Part shown: piece after piece, positions 28,803 to 37,535 of the stretch
How the letters are laid out: each line of letters starts with the position of its first letter
Numbering within the stretch: position 1 is the stretch's first letter
From: Schaalia radingae
Lineage (GTDB): Bacteria > Actinomycetota > Actinomycetes > Actinomycetales > Actinomycetaceae
DNA: 64,000 nt
Assembly: GCF_900106055.1 (NCBI RefSeq)
Contig: NZ_LT629792.1
Location: 1,674,001 to 1,738,000 of the forward strand
Direction of reading: 5' to 3'
The notes under the pieces: generated by a model
Databases searched by the model: none
Told to the model about the DNA's origin: nothing
Seen by the model: the letters and a program-made list of their open reading frames with translations, nothing else
Program-made: the position numbers and the translations under genes

Positions 28803-30545
28803 TTAGTCCCGCCGGTAGGCGCGGTAGTACTCGATCAGCGCGCGAGTCGAAGAGTCCACCGACGCCAAGACGTCCTCATCGCCGGTAATGGCAGGCATCA
28901 GGCCGCGGGCGAGCACTTTACCAAGCTCCACACCCCACTGATCGAAGGAGTCAATCCCCCAGATCGCGCCCTGGACAAAGGTGATGTGCTCGTACAGAGC
29001 TATCAACTGCCCCAGAACTGACGGTGTCAGGCTGGGTGCCATGATCGACGTGGTCGGACGGTTTCCACCGAAGATGCGTGCCGGCACGATTTCCTCGGGA
29101 GTGCCTTCCGCGCGTACCTCCTCAGCAGTCTTGCCAAACGCCAGTGCCTGAGTTTGAGCGAAGAAGTTCGACAGGAACAATTCATGCATATCGGCACCAT
29201 TCTCACCGGCACATTCGTCGCGCAGATTCCACGTCGGGTTGGCGAATGCGATGAAGTCGCTCGGCACCATGCGGGTCCCCTGATGAATCAACTGGTAGAA
29301 AGCATGCTGACCATTCGTGCCAGGCTCACCCCAGAAGATTTCACCCGTGTCGTAGTCCACCCGAGCCCCGTCATAGCGCACTGATTTGCCGTTGGACTCC
29401 ATCGTGAGCTGCTGCAGGTAAGCAGGGAAACGGTGCAGATACTGTGAATATGGCAAAACCGCGTGAGTGTCAGCACCCAGGAAGTTGCCGTACCACACGT
29501 TGAGCAGACCCATCAGCAGGGGTACGTTGTCTTCAGGTTTGGCGGTCGCGAAGTGCTGGTCAACCGTGCGCATACCGGTGAGGAATTCCTCGAAGCGTTC
29601 CGGACCAATTGCCACCACAAGGGACGTACCAACCGCGGAGTCCACCGAATAGCGCCCGCCGACCCAGTTCCAGAATCCAAACGCGTTGGCAGGATCGATG
29701 CCGAATTCTTCGACCTTGTCCAGAGCAGTCGACACCGCAACGAAGTGGCGCGAGATCGCTTCTCTTTCACTCACCGTTCCGGCGCTCAACTCACCAGCGG
29801 CGCCCGCCGATTCGGCAGAGCCACCCTCGGCAATGATGCCGCGTTCGCGCAACCCGGACAGCAGCCATTGACGCACGACCTTGGCGTTCGTGATTGTCTC
29901 AAGGGTTGTGAATGTCTTCGAGGCCACGATGATCAGCGTGGTCTCAGGGTCAAGGTCCTTCGTTGTTTCTCCCGCATCGGTCGGGTCGATGTTGGAGATG
30001 AAGCGGCATTCGATGCCATCCTGGACGTACGGCTTGAGCGCCTCGTATGCCATGACGGGACCGAGATCGGATCCGCCGATGCCGACGTTGACAATTGTCG
30101 TCAACGGTTTTCCGCTGGCGCCCAACCACTTTCCTGCACGAACCTTGTCCGCGAAGGCGTAGATCTTCTTGAGTTCTGCGCGCACATCCTTGACCACGTT
30201 GACACCGTCAACTTCCAAAACGTCATCGGGTGCGCGGCGCAGGGCGGTGTGCAGCACTGCGCGGTCCTCGGTGACGTTGATGTGCTCGCCGCGCAGCATG
30301 GCGTCGCGCCGCTCCCCCACGTTGCACTGCTGCGCCAGCTCAAGGAGGCGCTCCAGAACGTCGGAGGTGATGAGGTTCTTCGACAGATCCACGTGCAGGT
30401 CACCCACGCGTCGCGTCCACTGCTGGGCACGGTTCGGCTCGCTCTCGAACCATCCGCGCAAGTCAGGAACAAAGACTTCTGCCAACTCGTCGAGTTGTCC
30501 CCAAGCTGAGGTTGTTGTCGGATTAACGGGAGCTTCCATCCCCAT
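28803..30545 (-). CDS. pgi: Glucose-6-phosphate isomerase
   Basis: 580 residues. Interconverts glucose-6-phosphate and fructose-6-phosphate. Family signatures: [42 protein letters not shown] (sugar-phosphate loop), [43 protein letters not shown] with the catalytic Glu, [12 protein letters not shown] with catalytic His, and a C-terminal [11 protein letters not shown]. The ATG at 30543-30545 follows AAGGAGGA; an earlier ATG at 30560 has no site. About 48 bases downstream of pfk on the same strand, so pfk-pgi is probably one transcription unit ending at the strong hairpin at 28710. Confidence 0.97.
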   Translation of the reverse strand: MGMEAPVNPTTTSAWGQLDELAEVFVPDLRGWFESEPNRAQQWTRRVGDLHVDLSKNLITSDVLERLLELAQQCNVGERRDAMLRGEHINVTEDRAVLHTALRRAPDDVLEVDGVNVVKDVRAELKKIYAFADKVRAGKWLGASGKPLTTIVNVGIGGSDLGPVMAYEALKPYVQDGIECRFISNIDPTDAGETTKDLDPETTLIIVASKTFTTLETITNAKVVRQWLLSGLRERGIIAEGGSAESAGAAGELSAGTVSEREAISRHFVAVSTALDKVEEFGIDPANAFGFWNWVGGRYSVDSAVGTSLVVAIGPERFEEFLTGMRTVDQHFATAKPEDNVPLLMGLLNVWYGNFLGADTHAVLPYSQYLHRFPAYLQQLTMESNGKSVRYDGARVDYDTGEIFWGEPGTNGQHAFYQLIHQGTRMVPSDFIAFANPTWNLRDECAGENGADMHELFLSNFFAQTQALAFGKTAEEVRAEGTPEEIVPARIFGGNRPTTSIMAPSLTPSVLGQLIALYEHITFVQGAIWGIDSFDQWGVELGKVLARGLMPAITGDEDVLASVDSSTRALIEYYRAYRRD

Positions 30546-30593
30546 TGCGTCCTCCTTCATAGAGCGTATGTCTGGGTCACAGTGCCGCAGCGC

Positions 30594-32954
30594 TCACTCG
30601 CCATCAGCTGGAACAGGCTCAGCCAGCGAGATCGACACGTCGGCCAGTGGTGTATCTGAATGCTCCAAGGATACGGCAGACAGCACGGGCAGCAGTTCGA
30701 GCCACCATTGTTCAATTGGCCTGCGGTTCTCAGAGTCCAAATCAGCTGACATTGATTCTACCGGCCGCGCCTCAATGTCGTTTTCAATCATCCCGATATA
30801 GACCGCGCGGTGGTCATCAGCATCAAACTGTTCAGCCAGGTGCTTCAATGCGTAATACACGAGCCTTGTGGCGAGCAGTCGGTCAAAGGGAGTCGGTGCT
30901 CCTCCCTGCTGCAGATGGCCGAGGGCGGAGTCACGCACGTCGAAAAGCCCTTGACCTTCAGCTTCGAACACTGAGGCGAGGAATTCTCGGTCATAATGCG
31001 CGGACACTTCTTCATTGACAACCACCAGGAACAGGCGCCGACCTTCTTCGAACGCTCTGCGCATGCGCTTGGCGTCCTTGTCCAGATCGGCCAAGTCGAA
31101 ATTGCGCTCATGGATGTAGGCGTATTCGGCGCCGGTCGCCATCGCGGCCATGAGGGTGAGGTAGCCGCAACGCCTGCCCATCGTCTCGGCAACAAAGCAG
31201 CGCCTCGACGCGGCAGCCGATTCCTTGATACGGTCCAGCGCCCACACAGCATTGTTCAGCGCGGTGTCAGCACCAATAGACAGCTCCGCGCCGGGAAGAT
31301 TGTTGTCAATTGAGGCCGGCACCAGGATCATCGGAATCTTGAACGCTGGGTATCGTACCCGCTCAGCAGTCATATGTTGGACTGCCAGGTACGCGTTCAG
31401 TCCTCCGATAATGACGAGGGCGTCGATGCGGTTGCGTTCGATTGCACGGCCAATCTCATAGAACTGTTCCACTGTCGGAATCGCGCGGCGAGTGCCCAGC
31501 TCCGCTCCACCGTGGAAGGCCCAGCCTTCTACGTCAGACCACGTGAGATCGCGGACTCTCCCATCCATCAGGCCTGACCATGATCCGTCAACGCCCAGCA
31601 TCCGCCAGCCTCGTGCGATACCCAGACGAACCGCTGCGCGAGCTGCAGTGTTCATACCAGGTGCCAGTCCGCCGACATGCAGGATCGCGACTCGTTTCGC
31701 GTCGTCTGCAATCGTGATGTCAACCGGAGGCGCTGACAGTATCTCATTGACTTCCAGCATGGTTGAGAACGAGGAACCTCGCGCCTGCTGCGCTGCCGTG
31801 TAGTCGCCAGCCGCGATCATCGCTTTGACGGAGCGTGTGCGTTTAATTGCTCTGGTGAGCGGAATACGAGTGACGCGATTGTGGCGCACGCCCAGCACAC
31901 ATGGGGAAAAATCGTCGCCTGCTTTCACAAGTTCCTGGACGGCTGCGTATCCGAGCAGTGTCGACATCCAACGGTCGTATGCCGAGGGTGATCCGCCTCG
32001 CTGAGTGTGGCCCGGGATTGTGATGCGGGGGTCTTCGCCTGTTCCTTCACGTAACGCGTCGGCCACGTTTTGCGTGGTGATTGGTTCGCCGTCTTGGTCG
32101 GTGGCTCCTTCTGCGACGAGGATCATCGATTCGCGTCGTCCGGCTGCACGTCCTGCGAGGAGCTTGGAGCACATGTCTTCCTGCCAGCCGGGGCCTGCCG
32201 GGTTTTCCGGCGTGAATACATAATCCGCGCCGCCTGCCACTGCCGACATGAGCGGGAGGTACCCGCAATGCCTGCCCATTACTTCGATGATGAAGGTACG
32301 TTGGTGCGATGCCGCGGTGGAGGATATGTGATCGATGGCGTCGATGATGCGGTGCAGCGCGGTGTCCGCACCGATCGTCATATCTGTGCCGACCAGGTCG
32401 TTGTCGATGGATCCAACCAGGCCGACCACCCGAAGGTACTCATGGCGGCGGGCGTCCTCATCGCTGATTTCCCCCTCGTCGCGAAGCTCACGGATGTGTT
32501 GGGGCCACTCGTCCTGAAATTCTTCTGAGCCTGACAGGGAGCCGTCGCCGCCGATGGTGACGAGCCGGTCGATTCCGTTCCTGACAAGGTTCAGGACTGC
32601 GCGGTGGCGCCCCTCGTACTCGCGGAATTCGTCGCACCGTGCTGTGCCGATGATGGTTCCGCCTTCAGCGAGGATGCCTGACGCGTCTGACCATCCCATT
32701 TCCTTGATGGCGTCTCCGCCGCTGACAGCACCTGCCCACCCTTCCATAATGGCGTAGGGGTGCGCCCCGCGGGCCAGGCAGCTGCGAACAACGGCGCGCA
32801 CGGCTCCGTTCATTCCTGGAGCGTCACCACCAGACGTGAGGACGCCGATTCGCGGAGCATCAGGATCTGTGTCGACCTGCGGCGTATTGGGATCATGCGT
32901 ATTCGACGAATTATCGAGGGTCATTGCCTCGGTGCTGGTTGGCTCAGTCGACAT
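30594..32954 (-). CDS. Fused tandem 6-phosphofructokinase (eukaryote-like type)
   Basis: 786 residues, twice the usual bacterial length, from two tandem PFK domains. N-half: GVLTSGGDAPGMNGAVRAVV, GGDGS (135-139) with Gly rather than the Asp of PPi-dependent enzymes, SIDND (182-186) with the catalytic Asp, EVMGRHCGYLPLM. C-half: HVGGLAPGMNTAARAAVR, then GGLNA (517-521) instead of GGDGS and SIDNN (548-552) instead of SIDND, so it looks catalytically dead and regulatory. Both halves strongly recall animal and fungal ATP-PFKs, whose C-half is allosteric. The ATG at 32952-32954 follows GGAGG. Phosphorylates fructose-6-phosphate in glycolysis; ATP as donor is inferred from GGDGS. Operon with pgi. 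Confidence 0.93.
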   Translation of the reverse strand: MSTEPTSTEAMTLDNSSNTHDPNTPQVDTDPDAPRIGVLTSGGDAPGMNGAVRAVVRSCLARGAHPYAIMEGWAGAVSGGDAIKEMGWSDASGILAEGGTIIGTARCDEFREYEGRHRAVLNLVRNGIDRLVTIGGDGSLSGSEEFQDEWPQHIRELRDEGEISDEDARRHEYLRVVGLVGSIDNDLVGTDMTIGADTALHRIIDAIDHISSTAASHQRTFIIEVMGRHCGYLPLMSAVAGGADYVFTPENPAGPGWQEDMCSKLLAGRAAGRRESMILVAEGATDQDGEPITTQNVADALREGTGEDPRITIPGHTQRGGSPSAYDRWMSTLLGYAAVQELVKAGDDFSPCVLGVRHNRVTRIPLTRAIKRTRSVKAMIAAGDYTAAQQARGSSFSTMLEVNEILSAPPVDITIADDAKRVAILHVGGLAPGMNTAARAAVRLGIARGWRMLGVDGSWSGLMDGRVRDLTWSDVEGWAFHGGAELGTRRAIPTVEQFYEIGRAIERNRIDALVIIGGLNAYLAVQHMTAERVRYPAFKIPMILVPASIDNNLPGAELSIGADTALNNAVWALDRIKESAAASRRCFVAETMGRRCGYLTLMAAMATGAEYAYIHERNFDLADLDKDAKRMRRAFEEGRRLFLVVVNEEVSAHYDREFLASVFEAEGQGLFDVRDSALGHLQQGGAPTPFDRLLATRLVYYALKHLAEQFDADDHRAVYIGMIENDIEARPVESMSADLDSENRRPIEQWWLELLPVLSAVSLEHSDTPLADVSISLAEPVPADGE

Positions 32955-33139
32955 GAAGTTCCTCCAAAATCGTACCGGTGCATCTGCGTTGCTGGCCTCG
33001 CAGGTCACGAAGTTCAGCATGCCCGTAACTAGACTACCGTCAATTGGCCCGATGGGGCATCTCGCAATTGCCCGCTCATCGTGTCAGTGACGGCCAACGC
33101 GGCGCCAGTGAATTCTCGCTTCACCATTGCGACACGCGT

Positions 33140-33280
33140 TCCTCCCTTCGCCCGTTTCTTTCCCCCTCACTTTCCCCCCCTCGCCCCTCTTCATTCCCCT
33201 GCCCCCTCACGCCGTTGCCCTTTTCACCCCTCTCCTTCTCTTTGCCCTCTTCGCCCCCTTCGCCCCCTTCGCCCCCTTCT
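33140..33280. repeat. Homopyrimidine tract with G-quadruplex potential on the minus strand
   Basis: About 140 bases are almost all C and T on the plus strand. At 33245-33276 the unit CCCCCTTCG repeats every 9 bases, giving four G-runs on the minus strand separated by short CGAA spacers, a textbook quadruplex pattern. It lies about 190-330 bases upstream of the pfk start. Confidence 0.85.
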
Positions 33281-33380
33281 GTCGATCAGGACGAGGTACG
33301 AGGGTGACCTGATCAGCTTTCATCACCATCGATGCAGTTCAGAGCGGTTCGCCTGAAAAAGAGTTACCAGTTCAGCCGCC

Positions 33381-33505
33381 CAGATCGACAGTTGTGTAAG
33401 TGGAGGGGATGGGTGGAATGGTCTCGCATCAGATCGACAGTTGTGTAAGTGACGGGGATGGGAGGAGTGGTCTCGCATCAGATCGACAGGTGAGTATATG
33501 GGAGG
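33381..33505. repeat. 49-base tandem repeat (about 2.5 copies)
   Basis: Units start at 33381, 33430 and 33479, each beginning CAGATCGACAG; the first two continue TTGTGTAAGTG and end TGGTCTCGCAT. The third is partial and diverges after AGATCGACAGGTGAG. The CAGATCGACAG word also occurs in the cassette leader near 15322 and its complement near 15206. Confidence 0.9.
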
Positions 33506-33546
33506 GCGCCAACAATGCGTAGTAGACGAGGACTGCGCGCGAGTGC

Positions 33547-33620
33547 ACCGACTATGCACACCAGCACAGGACACCGACTATGCACACCAGCACAGGACAC
33601 CGACTATGCACACCTACACG
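33547..33620. repeat. 26-base tandem repeat (about 2.8 copies)
   Basis: Units starting ACCGACTATGCACACC at 33547, 33573 and 33599 with CAGCACAGGAC as the second half. No flanking gene explains it, and the whole 32955-33655 gap holds no coding sequence. Confidence 0.9.
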
Positions 33621-33655
33621 ACAGGCCGCCGCTTACATCGACACACCGCATGAAA

Positions 33656-33692
33656 GAGCGGCGCAGCATCTGCCGTGGACACTGCGCCGCTC
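33656..33692 (-). terminator. Intrinsic terminator of icd
   Basis: An 11-bp stem GAGCGGCGCAG/CTGCGCCGCTC with a 15-base loop, followed by TTTCAT on the minus strand, about 20 bases after the icd stop. Confidence 0.75.
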
Positions 33693-33712
33693 CTTCAGGT
33701 AACAGCTACGAG

Positions 33713-34930
33713 CTACTTCAATCGCGCCTGCAAGTTTTCGTCCAGAGCTGTCAGGAACTCTTCCGTTGTCAACCACTGCTGATCCGGTCCGATCAGTCGT
33801 GCCAGATCCTTCGTCATTTGGCCGCCCTCGACAGTCTTGATGACGACGTCTTCAAGGGTCTGCGCAAACTCGGTCACTTCCGGCGTTGAGTCCAGCTTGC
33901 CGCGGTGTGCCAGGCCTCGGGTCCACGCGAAAATCGAGGCAATCGGGTTGGTGGAAGTCGGCTTGCCAGCCTGATGCTGACGGTAGTGGCGCGTGACTGT
34001 TCCGTGAGCGGCCTCGGCCTCCATCGTCTTGCCATCTGGGGTGAGCAGAACTGACGTCATGAGGCCCAGGGAGCCGAATCCCTGTGCAACGGTGTCGGAT
34101 TGGACGTCTCCGTCATAGTTCTTACACGCCCAGATGTATCCGCCTTCCCATTTCAGTGACGAGGCGACCATGTCGTCGATCAGACGGTGCTCGTACGTCA
34201 GTCCTGCTTTTTCAAACTCGGCCTTGAATTCGTGGTCGAAAATGTCCTGGAAGATGTCTTTGAATGCCCCATCGTAGGCCTTCAAAATGGTGTTCTTCGT
34301 TGACAGGTAGACGGGGTATCCGCGCTGCAGTCCGTATGCGAATGAGGCGCGCGCAAAGTCGGCAATCGATTCGTTGAAGTTGTACATGCCCATGGCAACG
34401 CCGCCACCCTCGGGCACCTTGACGACCTCATGTTCGATGGGCTCAGATCCGTCTTCAGGGGTAAAGGTAATCGTGACCGTGCCGGCCGAGGGGATCTTGA
34501 AGTCTGTTGCGCGGTACTGATCGCCAAATGCGTGACGTCCCACAACGATTGGCTTGGTCCATCCAGGAACAAGGCGCGGAACGTTCGAGATGATGATGGG
34601 TTCGCGGAAAATGACGCCACCGAGGATGTTGCGAATCGTGCCGTTGGGAGAACGCCACATCTTCTTCAAACCGAATTCTTCGACACGCGCCTCGTCAGGA
34701 GTGATGGTGGCGCATTTGACGCCGACACCGTGTTCCTGGATAGCGTGCGCTGCATCGATCGTCACCTGGTCGTCGGTGGCATCGCGGTTCTGGATCGACA
34801 GGTCGTAGTAGCGCAAGTCGACGTCCAAGTACGGGTGGATGAGGCGATCTTTGATGAATTGCCAGATGATCCGTGTCATTTCATCGCCGTCAAGTTCGAC
34901 GATTGGTCCTTGTACCTTAATGGTTGACAT
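33713..34930 (-). CDS. icd: NADP-dependent isocitrate dehydrogenase (homodimeric, eukaryote-like type)
   Basis: 405 residues. Oxidises isocitrate to 2-oxoglutarate in the TCA cycle. Sequence features match the dimeric NADP-IDH class: [108 protein letters not shown] and [21 protein letters not shown] lies before the ATG with about 10 bases spacing. Downstream hairpin at 33656. Upstream, a CTCGATATCGAG palindrome at 35023-35034 could be an operator. Confidence 0.97.
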   Translation of the reverse strand: MSTIKVQGPIVELDGDEMTRIIWQFIKDRLIHPYLDVDLRYYDLSIQNRDATDDQVTIDAAHAIQEHGVGVKCATITPDEARVEEFGLKKMWRSPNGTIRNILGGVIFREPIIISNVPRLVPGWTKPIVVGRHAFGDQYRATDFKIPSAGTVTITFTPEDGSEPIEHEVVKVPEGGGVAMGMYNFNESIADFARASFAYGLQRGYPVYLSTKNTILKAYDGAFKDIFQDIFDHEFKAEFEKAGLTYEHRLIDDMVASSLKWEGGYIWACKNYDGDVQSDTVAQGFGSLGLMTSVLLTPDGKTMEAEAAHGTVTRHYRQHQAGKPTSTNPIASIFAWTRGLAHRGKLDSTPEVTEFAQTLEDVVIKTVEGGQMTKDLARLIGPDQQWLTTEEFLTALDENLQARLK

Positions 34931-35022
34931 TGTCGGACTGCTCCTTACGGTCTTCAGATCTTCGCAATCAGCACGCCATCTGCAGCGCGCGCGGTGATGT
35001 GGTTCACCTAAAAAGAAGATTA

Positions 35023-35038
35023 CTCGATATCGAGATAT
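35023..35038. promoter_or_regulatory. Overlapping palindromes CTCGATATCGAG / TATCGAGATA upstream of icd
   Basis: Two overlapping AT-rich inverted repeats about 95 bases before the icd start. The form (CTCGATATCGAG plus a further GATATC) is similar to PadR-type operators as I remember them. No regulator gene is next to it. Confidence 0.35.
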
Positions 35039-35110
35039 CTTTCAGCACTCTGGCAGATTTTTGCTCTCGATGGCCGGCTTCGCGCGTGGCACCCGGGCTG
35101 GTGTGATTTC

Positions 35111-35218
35111 TGGCGAGGGATGCAGGGCTTTGACAAGCGAAGATTGTGACGATGAGTGCAGGGCCTGGGCAGGCAAAGATTTTGCCGAGGGATGCTGGGC
35201 CTGAGCTGGAGACAGTTG
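35111..35218. repeat. 36-base degenerate tandem repeat (3 copies)
   Basis: Units at 35111, 35147 and 35183 of the form G-CGAgGGATGCaGGGC-TGagC-aGc-AAGATT. They lie between icd and the DUF3017 gene. A related CTAGCTGGC-A-GG-CGCAG motif is duplicated further on (35251 and 35319 regions). Confidence 0.7.
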
Positions 35219-35317
35219 CAGAAGTGAGCCGACGGGGCACATCAAATCTAGCTGGCCAGGGCTGCAGAACCCGAGCTTTCAGTGGCGAAGGAATCCGACT
35301 GGCGGAGCTCGCCACAC

Positions 35318-35638
35318 CTAGCTGGCGACGGTCGCAGTAAAGGGCGAGAGGAACCAGATGGCGCTCGCCAAACCGGCGTACAACGCGACGTCGAAGAAGC
35401 GGCGACGCGAGCCGAACCACACAGGAGTCGGCCATATCGCCCGCGTTACAGCAAAGGCATACAACATCACAATCAGCACAACCACCGCCCGATGCGGATG
35501 GTCGAACAGCGTGAAGACCACCATCGTCACCACGCCGAGGCACGTCAAAATAATCGTCGCGGTTCGCAGTATCGCGTTCGCGCGACGATCAAGCGGATGC
35601 GTCCGACCGTGCTCGGAGCCGGCTTCAGATGTATTCAT
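35318..35638 (-). CDS. DUF3017-family membrane protein
   Basis: 106 residues with three probable membrane helices (ILRTATIILTCLGVVTMVVF, VVVLIVMLYAFAVTRAIW, VALYAGLASAIWFLSPF) and a short polar N-terminus. The pattern, including GSRRRFFDVALYA, matches the small actinobacterial DUF3017 family, whose function is unknown. AAAGG lies just before the ATG. It is divergent from pta and upstream of icd; in relatives it is often near TCA or folate genes. Confidence 0.65.
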   Translation of the reverse strand: MNTSEAGSEHGRTHPLDRRANAILRTATIILTCLGVVTMVVFTLFDHPHRAVVVLIVMLYAFAVTRAIWPTPVWFGSRRRFFDVALYAGLASAIWFLSPFTATVAS

Positions 35639-35941
35639 TGCCTTTACTGTATCGGCTCTGCCTCGTCACACCTACTGCGCCACATCAAGTGACAGAGTCG
35701 GCACCGTGCACGCCACCTGAACAAGGCAGCACACACGAACAATCCATGCGTCGCGCACACATCCATCACAAAGACCTCAAAAGGAGACGCACACCACTGA
35801 AGTGCCCCAAACGTGGGCACATCCACAACGTTTTGCCCCAAGATTACGGCATGGGTCACGCTCGCGGCGATACCATGAAACCAGTGTCCCGTCGTCGCGA
35901 ATCCGGTGAGGGACTTCCTCGTAGTAGAGCTAGGAGAGACA
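35639..35941. other. Divergent promoter region DUF3017 / pta
   Basis: About 300 bases with no convincing gene on either strand. A 71-codon minus-strand frame (35644-35859) and plus-strand frames here lack ribosome sites and family resemblance. Confidence 0.5.
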
Positions 35942-37444
35942 GTGACCGACCGCTACCTCGTCATTCAACCCGAACCTACCGTCAACGCTACACAGATATG
36001 CGATGACCTCGTATCTGCACTGGAAAAGGACCACTCAGTGACCCGTGCAGACACCCTCCTGGACACTTCCATCACAGAGGTTGCGCAGGACTCCGCTTCA
36101 GCTTTCGCTCACGTCATCAACGCCGTTCGCGCCGATTCATCCGACGTAACCCTGCTCGAACATGCAGACTTTTCCGCAGTGCCCACTTTCGATTCAATCG
36201 GATGGAGCCTTGACGTCGCAGCCTCCGTAGGTGCGCGCGTCATCCTCGTCCTCGATGCCGAGGGCGTCCCTGCTGACCTCGTGAGCGTGCAGGCCCAGGC
36301 GGCATGCGCTCGCGCCAGAGCCCACCACGCACAAGTCGTGGCACTGATCGTACCGGGTGTGCGCGCCGAATCCGTTTCATGCGAGCAGATCCCCGTCATT
36401 TCGGACCGCCTCGACCAGAACACCGTGGAGCAGATTACCTCGGCAAAACTGGCAGGTGTCGTGACCCCCGTGTCATTCCAGGCTGACCTCATTGATCGTG
36501 CCCGCGCGGATCGCCAGCGCATCGTCCTTCCTGAGCCTGATGACGATCGCGTCCTGCAGGCGGCTGCTGAGGTGCTCGAACTGGGCATTGCCGACATTAT
36601 TCTGCTGGGCGATGAAGCTGCCATCCGCGAGCGCGCACAGCAGCTCAACCTTGATATCGCAGCCGCGCGAGTAGTGGCACTCGACGATGCTGAACTGGTG
36701 GAAAAGTACGCCGAAGAATTTGCTCGCCTGCGCGCTAAGAAGGGCATCACCATTGAGCAGGCCCGCGAGAAAATCCGCGACGTGTCCTACTTCGGCACGA
36801 TGATGGTGCACATGGGCGATGCTGACGGCATGGTGTCCGGTGCAGCTCACACCACGGCTCACACAATTGTGCCCTCCTTCCAAATCATCAAGACGGCACC
36901 GGGCGTGTCGATCGTTTCCTCCGTGTTCCTCATGCTGATGAAGGATCGCGTGTGGGTCTTTGGCGACTGCGCTGTCAACCCGAACCCCACGCCAGAACAG
37001 ATCGCTGACATCGCGATTTCATCGGCTAAGACTGCCGAGCAATTCGGCGTGGAACCGCGCGTCGCAATGCTGTCCTACTCGACGGGCACGTCCGGCTCCG
37101 GCCCCGATATCGACGCAACTGTGGAGGCCACGCGTCTTGCCCGAGAAAAGGCCCCCGAGCTGGCCATCGAAGGCCCGATTCAGTTCGATGCTGCGGTGGA
37201 TCCGGCGGTTGCCGCCAAGAAGGCGCCCGATTCTGATGTTGCCGGCAAGGCGAACGTGTTCATCTTCCCGTCACTGAATGCCGGCAATATCGGCTACAAG
37301 GCCGTCCAGCGCTCGTCTGGCGCCGTGGCTGTCGGCCCGGTGCTGCAGGGCCTGAACAAGCCCGTCAACGATTTGTCTCGAGGAGCTTTGGTGGAAGACA
37401 TCGTCAACACCATCGCTCTGACCGCTGTCCAGGCACAAGGCTGA
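35942..37444 (+). CDS. pta: Phosphate acetyltransferase (with degenerate N-terminal domain)
   Basis: 500 residues from the GTG at 35942, behind TAGGAGA. Converts acetyl-CoA and phosphate to acetyl phosphate. The C-terminal 325 residues are a complete PTA_PTB domain: RQRIVLPEPDDDRVLQAA, MMVHMGDADGMVSGAAHTT, SYSTGTSGSG, VFIFPSLNAGNIGYKAVQR and GPVLQGLNKPVNDLSRGA. The N-terminal 175 residues correspond to the P-loop domain of long-type Pta proteins but are shortened, and the Walker A Gly-Lys-Ser is missing (LVIQPEPTVNATQICDDL). This is intermediate between short (about 330) and long (about 700) forms. Operon with ackA. Confidence 0.95.
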   Translation: MTDRYLVIQPEPTVNATQICDDLVSALEKDHSVTRADTLLDTSITEVAQDSASAFAHVINAVRADSSDVTLLEHADFSAVPTFDSIGWSLDVAASVGARVILVLDAEGVPADLVSVQAQAACARARAHHAQVVALIVPGVRAESVSCEQIPVISDRLDQNTVEQITSAKLAGVVTPVSFQADLIDRARADRQRIVLPEPDDDRVLQAAAEVLELGIADIILLGDEAAIRERAQQLNLDIAAARVVALDDAELVEKYAEEFARLRAKKGITIEQAREKIRDVSYFGTMMVHMGDADGMVSGAAHTTAHTIVPSFQIIKTAPGVSIVSSVFLMLMKDRVWVFGDCAVNPNPTPEQIADIAISSAKTAEQFGVEPRVAMLSYSTGTSGSGPDIDATVEATRLAREKAPELAIEGPIQFDAAVDPAVAAKKAPDSDVAGKANVFIFPSLNAGNIGYKAVQRSSGAVAVGPVLQGLNKPVNDLSRGALVEDIVNTIALTAVQAQG

Positions 37445-37454
37445 GCAGTAGTCA

Positions 37455-37485
37455 GGTGGTGCGCCGCCACTCCAGGCGCACCACC
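37455..37485 (+). promoter_or_regulatory. Hairpin between pta and ackA
   Basis: GGTGGTGCGCC pairs perfectly with GGCGCACCACC over a 9-base loop, 10 bases after the pta stop and 50 bases before ackA. No U-run follows, so it may stabilise mRNA or attenuate rather than end transcription. Confidence 0.6.
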
Positions 37486-37535
37486 AGATCCCATTTGTCA
37501 CTATTTACGGAAACTTCCAACGAAAGGCCACCCGC

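Noticed and set aside
33381..33620. CRISPR-like array
   Set aside because: The 49- and 26-base units are direct tandem copies without spacers, and no cas genes are in the window.
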